The notes under the pieces are model-generated. The model was not told where the DNA came from. It did no database searches and saw nothing but the letters and a program-made list of their open reading frames with translations. Position numbers and translations under genes: made by a program. A DNA stretch of 64,000 nucleotides from positions 3,025,510 to 3,089,509 of the forward strand of contig CM067351.1 of the NCBI GenBank assembly GCA_034190875.2. The letters are read 5' to 3'. Positions 11,088-22,531 of this stretch are shown in pieces. Origin of the DNA: Urechis unicinctus. Its lineage: Eukaryota; Annelida; Polychaeta; Xenopneusta; Urechidae. How positions within the stretch are numbered: the first letter of the stretch is position 1; each line of letters begins with the position of its first letter.

Positions 11088-12193
11088 GTGAGTTTAGTGG
11101 TGTCGTAATGCATGCTTTATCGGTAATGCTGCAACCGACGCGTTCAATAATAACAGGCGGCAGTTTCTACACACGGCAACCTGCGGTGATTAAACTCGAC
11201 TGTACTCGTTTTCGAGAAAAGTGTATGCATTATTTCAAGAATTACCCAACTCACATGATACCACGGCCCTCAATATTGTACATCAGCGTTCGAACAAAAA
11301 ACGAATGACAAGACATTTACAAGGCCTCTGCAAAAACACTAACTCACATTACTGGCATATTCAATGCATGTTTTTATCAATGAAGAAAAATTGCATAGTA
11401 TTTTTAGCATCTATTTACACGTGCAAAGTTGCTGTGAACGATTGTAGACATCTTAATCAACTTGAGCATTTGCAAATATCGGAGCCCAGGGGGGATATTG
11501 CGTTCTTACAGATCGCAATTAGGTCTTATTAAAGGTCGCTGTTTAGCAATCACCTCACATCGATTTATTGGTTAATTTTCACAACATTCCACAATCTCTT
11601 CCAGCGTGATGGATATCGCATGTCAATGAGTTTTTTAACGTAGTGGCTCATGAGCATTGTATGAATAGTGCAATTTGTATAAATGCACCCCAACAAGCAC
11701 CCATTAATCACCGAACGCAGCCATCAAATGTGTCCGCGCTGACCAGGCACAATGATTTTAAGTGATATGATGCTATTTCTTAATTTGGTGCATGTCACTG
11801 TCGATGTCATATTTATACATTCATAAGGTTCATTAGCGGACCTTATAGTGGGGAAGGTTTATAGTTATTGGTACTGCTTATACAAAACCCTGTAGGTGAG
11901 CATCCATCATGGAATGGTTAACACCACCAACTCATATCATTTGCTTTTTATACACAACCCTTCTATTGACACGTTTTATTACATATTGATCATCATAACG
12001 TTTACAATTACCATGATATTACTATCAATCAACAAATCAGTACAGTTCGAGCTGATATTATTGGTTGCGAACGCATATAAGAAAATGTTTAACTCACAGA
12101 ATGCATCACAGGATGCGATCTCTCACATGCGGAACCCAACAGAACGGAGAAGATGCTGTGAGTCAACCTAATGTATAAAACCCTACCTTGCAG

Positions 12194-12309
12194 GACATTT
12201 GACACAACTCACAAAGCATGCAAACATACAGACCAACATCAATACATGGAAGATGCCTATAATGTTCAAAGAAAGGTGTCCGATGATGCGCGGGCTTCCC
12301 GTATTCTTG
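12194..12309 (+). CDS. Candidate exon of an unidentified gene (downstream part)
   Basis: Strong acceptor AACCCTACCTTGCAG and strong donor CTTG before GTAAGTTT. The single open phase reads TFDTTHKACKHTDQHQYMED, then AYNVQRKVSDDARASRIL. Phase in is one base and phase out is one base, compatible with the exon at 10,955-11,087. The following AG at 12,345 would give an intron of only 36 bases, so the next exon must lie elsewhere and was not found. A Ty3-type fragment on the opposite strand starts soon after, so the gene may be interrupted. Confidence 0.4.
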
Positions 12310-12439
12310 GTAAGTTTTGTTGTAAAGCAATATTCTAACATTTAGGCGGCTGTACTGCAACCGTAATTAAGCGATCCCCTACGGCCTCTACTACCGTGTT
12401 GCGTCTTCATTCGTCACCATCTAAAGGACGGAAGTATCA

Positions 12440-13065
12440 CAACAGCATGATTGAATGGTAAACTTGCTTTAGATCCATCTTGCGGTGCATTCATTCTGAT
12501 CAGATGCGATATCATCAATAGTCGGGATAACGTGACGTTCCAGAACTATTGCGCGGGTAACTCAGCAAATATCAACACAGAGGCGGATCTGATTCGGGTT
12601 CAGGACAACAACAGTTGTCGAGATCCAATGCATAGGGCTTTCTGATCGCTCGGTCATGTCAGACTTTTCCTCCACTTGTTTACGCACGTGAAATGGTATG
12701 CGGCGATACGGTTTCACAGATTCATCCACATGAATGCGCACCGGCTCACCTTCGCAGGCGCCCATTCCCGAGAGGACATTCGGAAATTGCTTCATTATAT
12801 CTGGTATATTGGGACTAGATTGCACCCAATGCTTTCCTAGTTTCGGTACAATCGGATCAGATTTCGCAGCGTTGTTTACAGAATTCGATATTTGGATGAG
12901 GTGAGGCCTTTTTATATATACAATTACTCTAGGCCTGTTGCTGCCTCTTACTTACCTATATCACAAGATGGCATAATATGTTTTCGGCGATATTTGCCCT
13001 GTAGTCCCGGAAAAGTGCATCGAGTACTGGGTGATTTTGTTTTTCCAACAAAGTCTGCTTCTATT
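12440..13065 (-). mobile_element. Ty3-type retroelement fossil, reverse transcriptase start
   Basis: Minus-strand reading shows the usual N-terminal RT block: FPNVLSGMGACEGEPVRIHV, then VKPYRRIPFHVRKQVEEK, WISTTVVVLNPNQIRLCVDI and ERHVIPTIDDI. The family pattern is a roughly 130-residue RT entry segment; the catalytic part is not present here. Coding-like residues up to about 13,065 may be the linker before RT. It is an old, broken fragment with no terminal repeats in view. Confidence 0.75.
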
Positions 13066-13107
13066 CTTATATTCGTATATATTTATATGGTTTTCAAATG
13101 GTTCATA

Positions 13108-13250
13108 GCTCCATTGTATGTCTTTCTGTCTGTCTATCTCTCGCTTATTCTCTACCTCTCTCTTTCTCTCTCTTGCTCTCGTTTTCTTGCTCTTCCTCTT
13201 CCTCTCTATCTCGGTCGAATTCTCTATCTCATCTTTTCTCTCATATAGAG
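13108..13250. repeat. Pyrimidine-rich CT tract
   Basis: Imperfect TCTC/CTTT simple sequence of about 140 bases. It resembles a polypyrimidine intron stretch but has no exon beside it that I can support. Confidence 0.85.
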
Positions 13251-13479
13251 TATAAAAAATTGAAAATTCACTTCTTAAGAAGAAATCTGAAGATCGATTC
13301 CTTTTTTGCTTTTGATAACTTGCTGATTTTTGTCAATTTTTGACCAATCAATAATTCGCTAACGGCATAATCAGCGCATAATATCGCGCTCTATGACCGA
13401 TGGGTTGTCTTCGTGCTATTAAAAGCAACATAATAAAGCCTTTGAGCCCAAAATAATCTTTATTTAGTTAAATGCCTCT

Positions 13480-14340
13480 ATCATATGTATTAGTGTTGTA
13501 ATTTGCAACTATAGTTGGCATCGATATGAAAAGACCTGCAGTTGATGAAAACTACTTGAAGTATTAGTAATGTGCTTTATTGAACGCAAGAGTTTTAATC
13601 AATACCCACGAACTCGCAGCTTTCTTAATTGTCTGTTGGTTCTGTATCTTAGCAACCGTCCCATTCAGCTTATTCTAAAATCAATAATTATCAGTCTTAA
13701 TTCAATCAGAAATTAACTAATCGTAGATTTTCAATGATCAAGTCTGATTTAGTTTGTTTAGTTGTCTATATAACAGAATAGCGACCTCATCCGAGATAGA
13801 CCAGGTTGCTTGCTTGCTTGTGATAAAGCCCAGTTTTTGAAACTTCAACAAAACGGGCTCATTCTCTCATTCCAGCCAATACAGACTTACCAGACTTACT
13901 ACGAATGAAAGCTTATTGTTTCATCATTTCTATACAACATAAAACAATGAAAATATAAAGACGATCACTTTCGCATTTACTCCACAAACATATTTGTCAT
14001 TGTTGTATAGTTAATTGATTGATATGCATAGGTGCTTTGCTAGCAAATTAGTTCAATTTAAAGTGCTACGGTAAAAGAGAGTACCTCAGAGATAAAGCAT
14101 GTGTTCAGTGAGCTGACAAATAGAGCGCAAACGTATTTTGAATTACTGTTTGATGAACAACTGCATAATTTAAACACGATGAATACACTGATATTGTATG
14201 CCAAATACATAATATCCTCATACATTATTATGTAAAACGGGAATGAAGCAACTGTAGCTGGTATCGATATAAATAGACCTGCAGATGATAAAACAACTTG
14301 ATGAAGGCACTCTATATTAACCCTCGAACAGATTCTTCCC
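13480..14340. repeat. Two diverged copies of a short repeat in non-coding DNA
   Basis: The segment at about 13,505-13,570 (GCAACTATAGTTGGCATCGA, then GACCTGCAG) recurs at about 14,250-14,310 (GCAACTGTAGCTGGTATCGA, then GACCTGCAG). The rest of 13,250-14,560 is AT-rich with no gene in view. Confidence 0.55.
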
Positions 14341-14628
14341 CATTAGTCAGAAATTACATAGGATTAACAGTCTAGAAAGTAGTATACTAAGGTCTCTGCA
14401 GTCTCAAAGGTCTCCTGCTACAAATTGTAATTTATATGTAACTGAAATCACATCAACAATGAATGCGTGAATGAATGAGTTTTAATCATGCAATATCATT
14501 AAAGATGTCAGCACGGCCCATCCATATGACAGACCCATGACCATATTCATCTTAATTCAGTGTCTATTTATATCACTTGCCAGGTTTCATTGTTGAGATA
14601 TATGTATATATGTGCGTGTGTATGTGTG

Positions 14629-14769
<141 letters not shown>

Positions 14770-15205
14770 GAATGCGACCATTTTGGACATTTAGCAAAAA
14801 ATCGACCATTGTGGGACATTGGAGGCGACAAAACATATAGTCAATGTGATGATTATTTCTTGTTTTCTGTTGGTCTGTCGGTAACATGTTTCGGTTTCGT
14901 AAACTTATTTTGGATTTTTATTGTTTTATTAAACTTATATATTTTGTGTACCAAAATAGGTGTTCCAAAATAGTTTGGGTATAAGGGACATGTAAAAAAC
15001 CAACTATTTTGGAACATAGCAAAAAACCAACTATTTTGGAACATAACAAAAAACCGACCATTTTGGAACATCACAAAAAAACAACTATTTTGGTACATAA
15101 AAAAACAAATCATTTTGGGATATCACCACAAACCTATTATTTTGGCACATAACAGAAACCCAAACGCTCTGGGACGCAACAAAAACCAACCATTATGCGA
15201 CAGTG
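14770..15205. repeat. 27-bp tandem array beside the TA tract
   Basis: Eight or so units of the form CAAAAAACCAACTATTTTGG followed by AACATAG run from 14,990 to 15,205 and become more diverged to the right. Two earlier relatives sit right after the TA tract at 14,771. The 27-bp period gives a fake repetitive reading frame on the minus strand. Confidence 0.9.
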
Positions 15206-16430
15206 TGGCGGGAATTAAAAGTTTGCATCTATGCCATGGGGTATGTCTTTCATCCCTGTCTGTATGACGGGTAATCTTAATTTGAAATGATAATAAGCGA
15301 TAAAATCAACGTGCAGTTAAGGGGCAATGCATGTTTAATTAACGACGATTCATTTATTTCACATTGAAAGAAGTACTATCAAACGTAATTCAAACATGGA
15401 GCAGCAAAGGCTCTATATGTCTGGCGCTTTCGAGTGCGTGGTCAGGCACATGAATAAATATATCTACACCGAGATACGCACACTGTGAAACTGGAAGTCG
15501 TACAGGAACTCGTGGGATGGAACGCGCAATATGTGTCGAGAGTCAGAATATGAACTTGACAGGGGTCGGCTTTGTTATCATTGAGAAAACACGAATATAG
15601 TTCAGTATCATTCCACATCCTGTCCGAGACCTGTACGCTCCGTCGCTAAGTGATCTTCAATGTTTCAAGCGAGGTTAATCCCAATCTTGCACACACACCG
15701 CATAAGGATCATCCTCTGCTACTAATATAACAACACTGATGTAGTTATAGTAATAGACGAATTATATAAATCCCTCTGGCTCCCACTCTTTTGCTCGATA
15801 TGGTTGTTTGTTTGTCCATGGATGCGTCTCCTTGGTTCATCATAACGCTTAATCATCCAATGTAGCTCACAGACGGGCATGCTTTTTTTTGCTCTAGTTC
15901 ATAGAAATATACAATAATAACTTAATGATAACCGTACTACCGCTATGTTATCTGTATTATTTCTGATTATATCATCTGCTCTCGTAATACATTCATAGTT
16001 CTCCCTAGAGAACAGGTTTCATATGGATTTGAAATGCAGGTAACACAACATTAATATTACAGCTATGGAACAAGTAAGGCTACTGGTAAACATAATTTTA
16101 ACATTGAGGCCATGGGTAAACAGTTTAAAAATCGTTTTTAACTGTCAAAAGCTATGATCAAATATCATTGCACCATTAACTGGATATGTGTAATACTGTC
16201 TATAAACTATATAGTGATTAAAAAGATCACTTGTATGACAATTATGCATGTTTATTGACATTTCAAGCATCATTAAAAGTTTGTGGCACATCCATTTGGA
16301 ACCAGCACTGCTCATTACAATTATGCATAGTTAATGGAATTTCAAGCATAATTAAGAGGTGGTACAAGGCCCATTGAAACTTGAGCTGCTCATTCATATT
16401 TTTTTTTCCAGTAGTGACCGTCCCATTGGC
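15206..16430. other. Non-coding stretch with a small duplication
   Basis: No exon I can support. ACAATTATGCAT with TTTCAAGCAT occurs twice, at 16,238 and 16,317, marking an 80- to 100-base duplication. A 30-codon open frame at 15,395-15,487 has a good start context but no family or splice support. Confidence 0.5.
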
Positions 16431-16439
16431 AGCTGTGAC

Positions 16440-18027
16440 TTAAGAACTTCTTTCTTCCCTGAAACAATCAACATGTACACATATTAAGCAAATTACTTGG
16501 CACCACTAATCCAGAGATAACAGTTCTATTATTCAACCATATGATGTGTGTGTTTCAGATTGATGGGTCATCCCACAGAATGTTAGGTAGTGTTCCTTGC
16601 TGGTACAGCTATAACCTACCGTTTGTCTGATTGAATGGTGTAGAACAACTCCAGGTGTCAAAGTGAGGTTGTGTATGAGGGTAGTGTCCAATGAATAGTG
16701 TCACATGCATTCTGTATATGATGGTGACCATAAATGTTTTACAGACTAAATTGCTGTTGAACACAAGATTGCAGCACCTCAGCAGGTTTTAGATTGACCA
16801 GGACATCTTCAGATAGATGCACCCAACAATAAGAGAGATTATTTTAAAGCTACACAGATTGTATATTTATTACAACTTTTGTAATAATCTGTCTGCAGTG
16901 TAATGCTGAGAATAGAAGATATAACTTACTGATAAAGCATCAGATAAAGTTATTTAATTATGAAACATTACATGGCAGTGCATGACTAATCTAGAAGCTT
17001 AAATAACAATTCAGCCTACACCACAATTGTGCAACAATTGTATATCATATATGACATCTACCATAAAAGAGATACTGGGAATGATCTTTCTGTCAAATTT
17101 ATCCTGATTAAAACAATTTATTCTAAAGTGTATATACAATACCTGGGAGTAGTTTCCTTAGACTTGGGATCCGAATGTAACTTCTGAAGGCAAGTTGTAG
17201 AGCTTGGGTCTGCCTTGTATCCCATTAGAAGTGGTCTGCATGTGCATTGATATATTGTTTTCATATTTTGCTATTAGTTTCTAGTTATAGCAGACTTGTA
17301 ATGACTTTCATAATATAGCACAGGCCTTATAGACCATGCAGTGGGTAGTGTCTTGAAATATGAAGGTCACTTAACTAGAATTCATTTATAATGCAAAGAA
17401 GCCTTTCGTTGGTTTATACCTTGTCACTAGTTAACAGACCACAGAGGAATGAAAAATACTCACTTGTATCTTTGATGCATGTTCTGCTCGAGACATCCTA
17501 ATCTGACTCAGAGTAACTAGACATCAAGTTGTTTTTGTTGGCATCTTTAAGTCTGGGGTCTACAGGGCTTTTTGTTTTAGTCAGACTTGTGGCATAACTG
17601 GTACTTGCTTGGGCTGCTGGTTCAGTATCTAATGAACAAAAGCACATACATTTTACAATATGCATTGCAAAATTAATATAATTGACACATTACAGACTAT
17701 GCATTAATTCAGATGTAAACAATGAGAAACAATGTTTGTATCACCGCATATTTCTGCCATTGCTTCACATTTGTTCATAATTATGTGACCTGCATATTAT
17801 GTGAGTTTTCAGAACCATCTAATTGATCATTTGATGAAAATCGGACCATGTTCCAAAAATGTTGGTATGGTTGTGGTACAAAATTGAAAAAATACTTCAT
17901 AAATACAAGCAAACAAACCGACTGTGTCAAGGCAATCCATTTGTGCCAAGTACACGCCCACTTTAGCTATGGCCAATTCAGGCAGTGTTTTCTGATAGGT
18001 TCCCAAGCTAACATCTGACATAGGTAC
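16440..18027 (-). CDS. Unidentified four-exon gene, C-terminal part
   Basis: Exons at 18027-17919, 17628-17464, 17235-17143 and 16458-16440 are bounded by GT-AG sites, with phases 0/1, 1/2, 2/2 and stop agreeing at each join. They read PMSDVSLGTYQKTLPELAIA, then KVGVYLAQMDCLDTV; TEPAAQASTSYATSLTKTKS; PLLMGYKADPSSTTCLQK; and a short EERSS end before TAA. The second exon meets a TAG after YSESD near 17,499. One extra T in the TT run there opens the frame to its donor, which then fits the next exon's phase. The first exon looks folded; the rest is polar and probably disordered. The donor at 17,918 is weak. The last exon could instead use another frame if an extra exon lies in the 684-base final intron. 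The family is unknown, and upstream exons beyond 18,027 were not established. Confidence 0.5.
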
Positions 18028-18769
18028 CTATATTAATGAAACATATATGGGTAGATTTTTGGAAATATACATATCTGGTGGTTTCAGAATAGAATTTCTT
18101 CCATATTCACAGTACATGGGCCCAATCATAAAATGTTTCCACACTAACTTATAGGATACCTTTCAACGGTCAGATCACATAATTCAATGCCAGGAAACTT
18201 ATGTGAGGCCACATCAGCTGTTCAGATGAGAACATTCAATATTATCTACTGTCAAATTACATAATAATCATAGTCATGGTGTTTATAGCACAGATGGTCA
18301 TTTATTATGCAATTAAATAGTTATGCAATTCTGAGGCTGTTTATTTAATGACTGGTGTTATTTGTATTAGGTGACCCTCTGGTGATATCTGACACTTTCA
18401 AGTCTGTATTTGCACCATCAACTTATTTGATAGACCATAACATTGGCCATTGCTTGGATAGGCAACAGCCCAATATGTATGTGATGTTGTGAATTCAAAT
18501 TGATATTTGGTCATAACATCAGACAAACTCTTTTTACAATTTAGATCCAACATCAGAAATATGACTACCCCCAAGTATAGTTTATGATTGCAATCTGAGG
18601 ACCCGTTGAGGTCTATCATATTAAGATAATTGGCAATAGTTAAGTTTATGAAACACCAAGTGACAGTGTATAAGCAGCCACTGATATGTGTTGATCAATT
18701 TATAAAACCTACCATGCAAATCATGCAGGCCAGTTAAAACCATCAATGGTGCTGCAACATTAGTCCCTT

Positions 18770-19830
18770 CAATCACAACTTGCCAAACAGCGCAGTACCA
18801 TACACATTATGGTTATGTCTGACCATAATGTCCATATAACATCATATCTATCTTCATGGCTGAAGCCTAGTGAAGGGAGTGAAGGGCAACCATTAGCTTC
18901 GACAGTCGAGATTCCCAACACAAGTTTCCAAGAACATTTGTGGGTTCGCGTTAAGTTAACAGGCCAGGAGGAACTTCTTCTCGGTTGCATCTACCGCAGC
19001 CCCCGATCCACAGCGGACAATAACACCAGCCTCTCATGCCTACTCCATCAAGCTTCAAAACTGAAGCCCACCCATCTAGTGATAGTCGGTGAATTCAATA
19101 TGAGAGAGATCGACTGGGATACTTGAGTTGCAAATGCACCAGTAACCCACCACTCCCAACAGTTCCTCAACACTGTCCAAGACATCTTCTTGACTCAGCA
19201 TGTCTTGGAGCCAACCCGCTTTCGCCAAGGTCATAGGCCAAGCATACTGGACCTGATACTTACCGAAGAAGACATCATATCCGCCTTCGAGTATAGCCCC
19301 CCCCCCCCCCCCCTATGGAAAAGTGATCACATATGTCTCAAGTTCAAACATCATTTGCTACCCCACGCCAGCAGTCTCCGACCAGCGCCGTTTCAACCTA
19401 AATAGGGGGGACTACCCCCGGCTCACTGGCATGCTTCAAGCAGTCGACTGGGACACTGAACTCGACTGTCCCCAAGTGCGCAGGAAGCCTGGACCCGTCT
19501 TGCCCAACACTTCGATACCGCCATCACCGAATGCATCCCCCGCTCAGCCCCCAAGCGCTCTAGGAAGCAGTTGTACACCACCTCTGAGGTCGATCGTATG
19601 CGGAAAACCAAGAAAGCCCTCTGGCACACATATTGTGAGTCCCATAACCAATCTGACCATGTTTGCTACAAAAAGGTCAGGAATGCACTGCGATCGTTTT
19701 CCCGTCGACTCCGTACCGACTTCGAACGCCGTATTGATGATGACGCGAAACACAACCCAAAGTCCATCTGGACCGCCCACCAATACGACCTTCCGTCCGA
19801 CCCCTGATCCTTCCCCCGGGCATGCCTCCA
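18770..19830 (+). mobile_element. CR1/jockey-type LINE fragment, endonuclease domain
   Basis: Plus-strand reading shows a LINE apurinic-type endonuclease: LLLGCIYRSPRS, then THLVIVGEFNMREIDWDT, then FRQGHRPSILDLILTE and the SDH motif near 19,325. It continues in other frames through the linker after the endonuclease (TTSEVDRMRKTKKALWHTYC). The domain spans at least three frames, with shifts at a 17-base C run (19,297-19,313) and near 19,410, and a TGA after IDWDT. The reverse transcriptase is missing. Loss of the 3' part is unusual because LINE copies are normally 5' truncated, so a later deletion or assembly join is likely. Confidence 0.8.
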
Positions 19831-20319
19831 GCAGTGGTTTATAGTCTAAACGCCCAGATTGGACCTACAGGCTCTAGCCTTATTCCCAACATATTACTAT
19901 TACTATTAATCGTTAAAATTATTAGGTACATGTTTCATTGTCAAGTTCTCTTTGCATTTACATATCACCGAACAGTCTTAGCTATAATAGCCAAACAAGT
20001 CTGTCAAACAACAATTTGCTTTTCAACCATCCAACAGTATTGAAACGAATGCTGCTAAGGCCTAAATTGTCGATCAGCTGATAGCGGTCGTTCCGTCAAA
20101 GGAATTGGGTCATGGATATAAATTCGGTCAGGGAAGGGGTAAAAGGCGAATTAATACAGAACCGTAAACACAGAATATTATTTTACCGACACAGCTTCTT
20201 TTCCGTCCATGTCAGAATGTATTTGTTGGGAAATCCGTATTTAACAACAAATTTCTATGCTTTCCGTGAAGTCACGAGGAAGTAGTCTAATGTAGAGTTA
20301 TTGTTTACGAGTTTCGTAA

Positions 20320-21805
20320 TTTATGAAATGTCATTATTAGCCGAAATACTGTAACAATCGTATCATTCTTATCCAGGGCTGTGATAAAATAAGTTAAATT
20401 TAATTCCAATGATCATTATTTATCAGATTGGCAATTTTATGTAACTTGACTTTGGTAATCGCCTGGTAGTTGTTCGCTCTATATTTCGCCGATCTGTCGT
20501 TCATCTGGGGTCAAAGTTCGAAGCCAGATTATCATGACTAGGGTCAAAGAGTGAATTTAAGTTATAGCTTCGATCGTAGGAATGGGTTTTTTATATCAAG
20601 TCGTTTTGTTATTATATGGTATTCAATGATCCAACAGTGTTGAATACTGTGTGAATAATGTATATTTGGCAGTCTGTCAAGAAGGTACTTGACTTTTACG
20701 GTCGCACTTGATTATTTTGGTCACATGACCATACAGAAAGTAAACAAGGCGGGGGGTAATGAGAATAAGACCGCATATGTAGACTACGTGAGTTCCATGG
20801 ATGGATCAGGGGTTATTGAATGAAGTATTATACGGGAAATCATTATAAAAGCTTCTGCAGTACTGACCAACAATATCTTTTGTCCGGCATCACTCATGGA
20901 TTCCCTTAGCTCCGGTGTAACGGTAACATGAATTTATACCGTTACGAACAGTTAGTCAAAACACAGTCGGCGATATTTAGTTTGGACTATATCTCGCGAA
21001 GGGCTACATTTCGCACCTAGAAAATAACATATATCAAGAGCCTTTACAAAAAATAGACCTTTCGCTCCAAAAAACTTACCACCACTCGACGCTATTCTTC
21101 AATAAATGCCATCGATAGTTCGTTTCCGAACAAATCGCGATACGAAGTCTGCCATTTTGGAAAACTATTAATTCTCGCGATTTTCCCGCATTGCCTTAGC
21201 ATCCCAAGTGGGGGGCACTTACCCTAACTCGGATAGGGGTGTGCCGCGGGACCTTATGAAATCCCATACCCGAAATACTGTAACAATCGTTCATGAATGG
21301 GCTAGAAAAAAGTTAAACTCCATCGTACAAGGTATTATGCGATTGTCTAACCCGTCGTAAAAGTCGAGATGTCAAAAAACCACCCCCTTCGTGCGGCACA
21401 TGTATATCTGTATCATTACACTTAAGTTCGAAGCCCCCCATCTTAGCATTAAAGAGTGACTTCGTTCGATCTGCGCATGGGTTTTTATATCAAGTGGTCT
21501 TGATGGTATTCAATAAACAAACATGTTGCTGTGTTTGTCAAGAAGGTACTTTTATGAGACTTTTTACCGCTTCCCAAATTGATCGAACTATAAATAATTA
21601 CCATGGATGAAATCCCCCGCCCATACAGAAAAGGGATAAAATCGTCCGTAAAACATCATTGCATTCTATAACTCCATCTACTTGAGTATGTTTTGATGGA
21701 TTGGTAGTTGTCTGAATCGATCTAAAAATATTCGCATTGCGTTGTTTAAAAAAGGTAAGTACTGTCTACGCAGACGTCTTGGCATCACTCAGGATTCCCT
21801 ATTAT
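20320..21805. repeat. Duplicated block of about 550 bp, two arms
   Basis: Arm 1 (20,330-20,910) and arm 2 (21,268-21,805) share CGAAATACTGTAACAATCGT, TATATCAAGT, GTCAAGAAGGTACTT, CCATACAGAAA and GGCATCACTCA(T)GGATTCCCT in the same order. Arm 2 is shorter. A GTACGACGG-type repeat lies inside arm 2. Confidence 0.7.
21205..21435 (-). repeat. GTACGACGG-type repeat, reverse copy
   Basis: Matches the 60,660-60,930 repeat in reverse orientation: GATAGGGGTGTGCCGC with GGACCTT and GAAATCCC, then CGTACAAGGTATTATGC, AACCCGTCGTA and GCGGCACAT. It is older and has fewer intact units than the 60.7 kb copy. Confidence 0.75.
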
Positions 21806-21812
21806 TAATGAC

Positions 21813-22142
21813 ATGCCCCATCATCAGGTAAACACCAATAACTACAAATCCGCCCTTGCAGCACATCCCGAGGTAAAGAAACATATACTACGAGAAATGG
21901 CATTCAATCGACACCTCCGACTGCACCCTCAGCCTCCCGCTCGACAAGGCACAGGCCTTCAAACAACTTCTGCAGCAATTTCGCACAAAACGCCCGCCTC
22001 TCTAAAGCGGTTGCAAAGCCTCGCCGGCAAACTCCAATGGGCTACGCACGTCGTTCATGGCGTTAGGATTTACCTGCAACGCGTGCTGGCTACCATACGC
22101 AATCTAATAAACCCCATAACACAAAGCACGAAGCTGAAATAA
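21813..22142 (+). mobile_element. DIRS-type retroelement fossil, RT to RNase H junction
   Basis: The reading KRLQSLAGKLQWATHVVHGV followed by RIYLQRVLATI matches the block just after the reverse transcriptase in tyrosine-recombinase retroelements of the DIRS order. Only this short piece is recognisable. It is old and broken, with no recombinase domain in view. Confidence 0.65.
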
Positions 22143-22531
22143 TAAAAAAAATTTGACCTAGCTCATACATTGTTATCATAATAATGTGAACCACATTTAA
22201 TATGCTTACAACTGCAGAAAACGTCAAATGGTTCTAGTGTAGACTTGAGGCAATAAAACCTGGGGAATGGGGAACACTGTTACTGATAAATGAAATAATA
22301 AGTTACCATTCCTTTCCCATACGACATGATGATGCAAAGATCTGAAAAATGAATATTGAAGAAATTGTATTAACACTATGTCCCACCTGCGAAGTCTGGA
22401 CACATAAGCTCATTCAATCAAATTGCACACTTGACCATTTAAACTCAAATCTGCACCACAGTACTAAACTTTGTTTGAAATTTGGGGATCCGACGGAGTA
22501 CATGTGACCCAATTTGTATTACCATCGGACA

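Noticed and set aside
12310-12345. Intron between 12,309 and an AG at 12,345
   Set aside because: 36 bases is too short for an animal spliceosomal intron, although the following frame is open.
14853-15113. Repetitive Phe-Gln-Asn frame on the minus strand
   Set aside because: Produced by the 27-bp tandem array.
18398-18619. Minus-strand frame MIDLNGSSDCNHKLYL as a further exon of the 16.4-18.0 kb gene
   Set aside because: A possible donor fits the phase, but no acceptable acceptor was found, so I did not add it.
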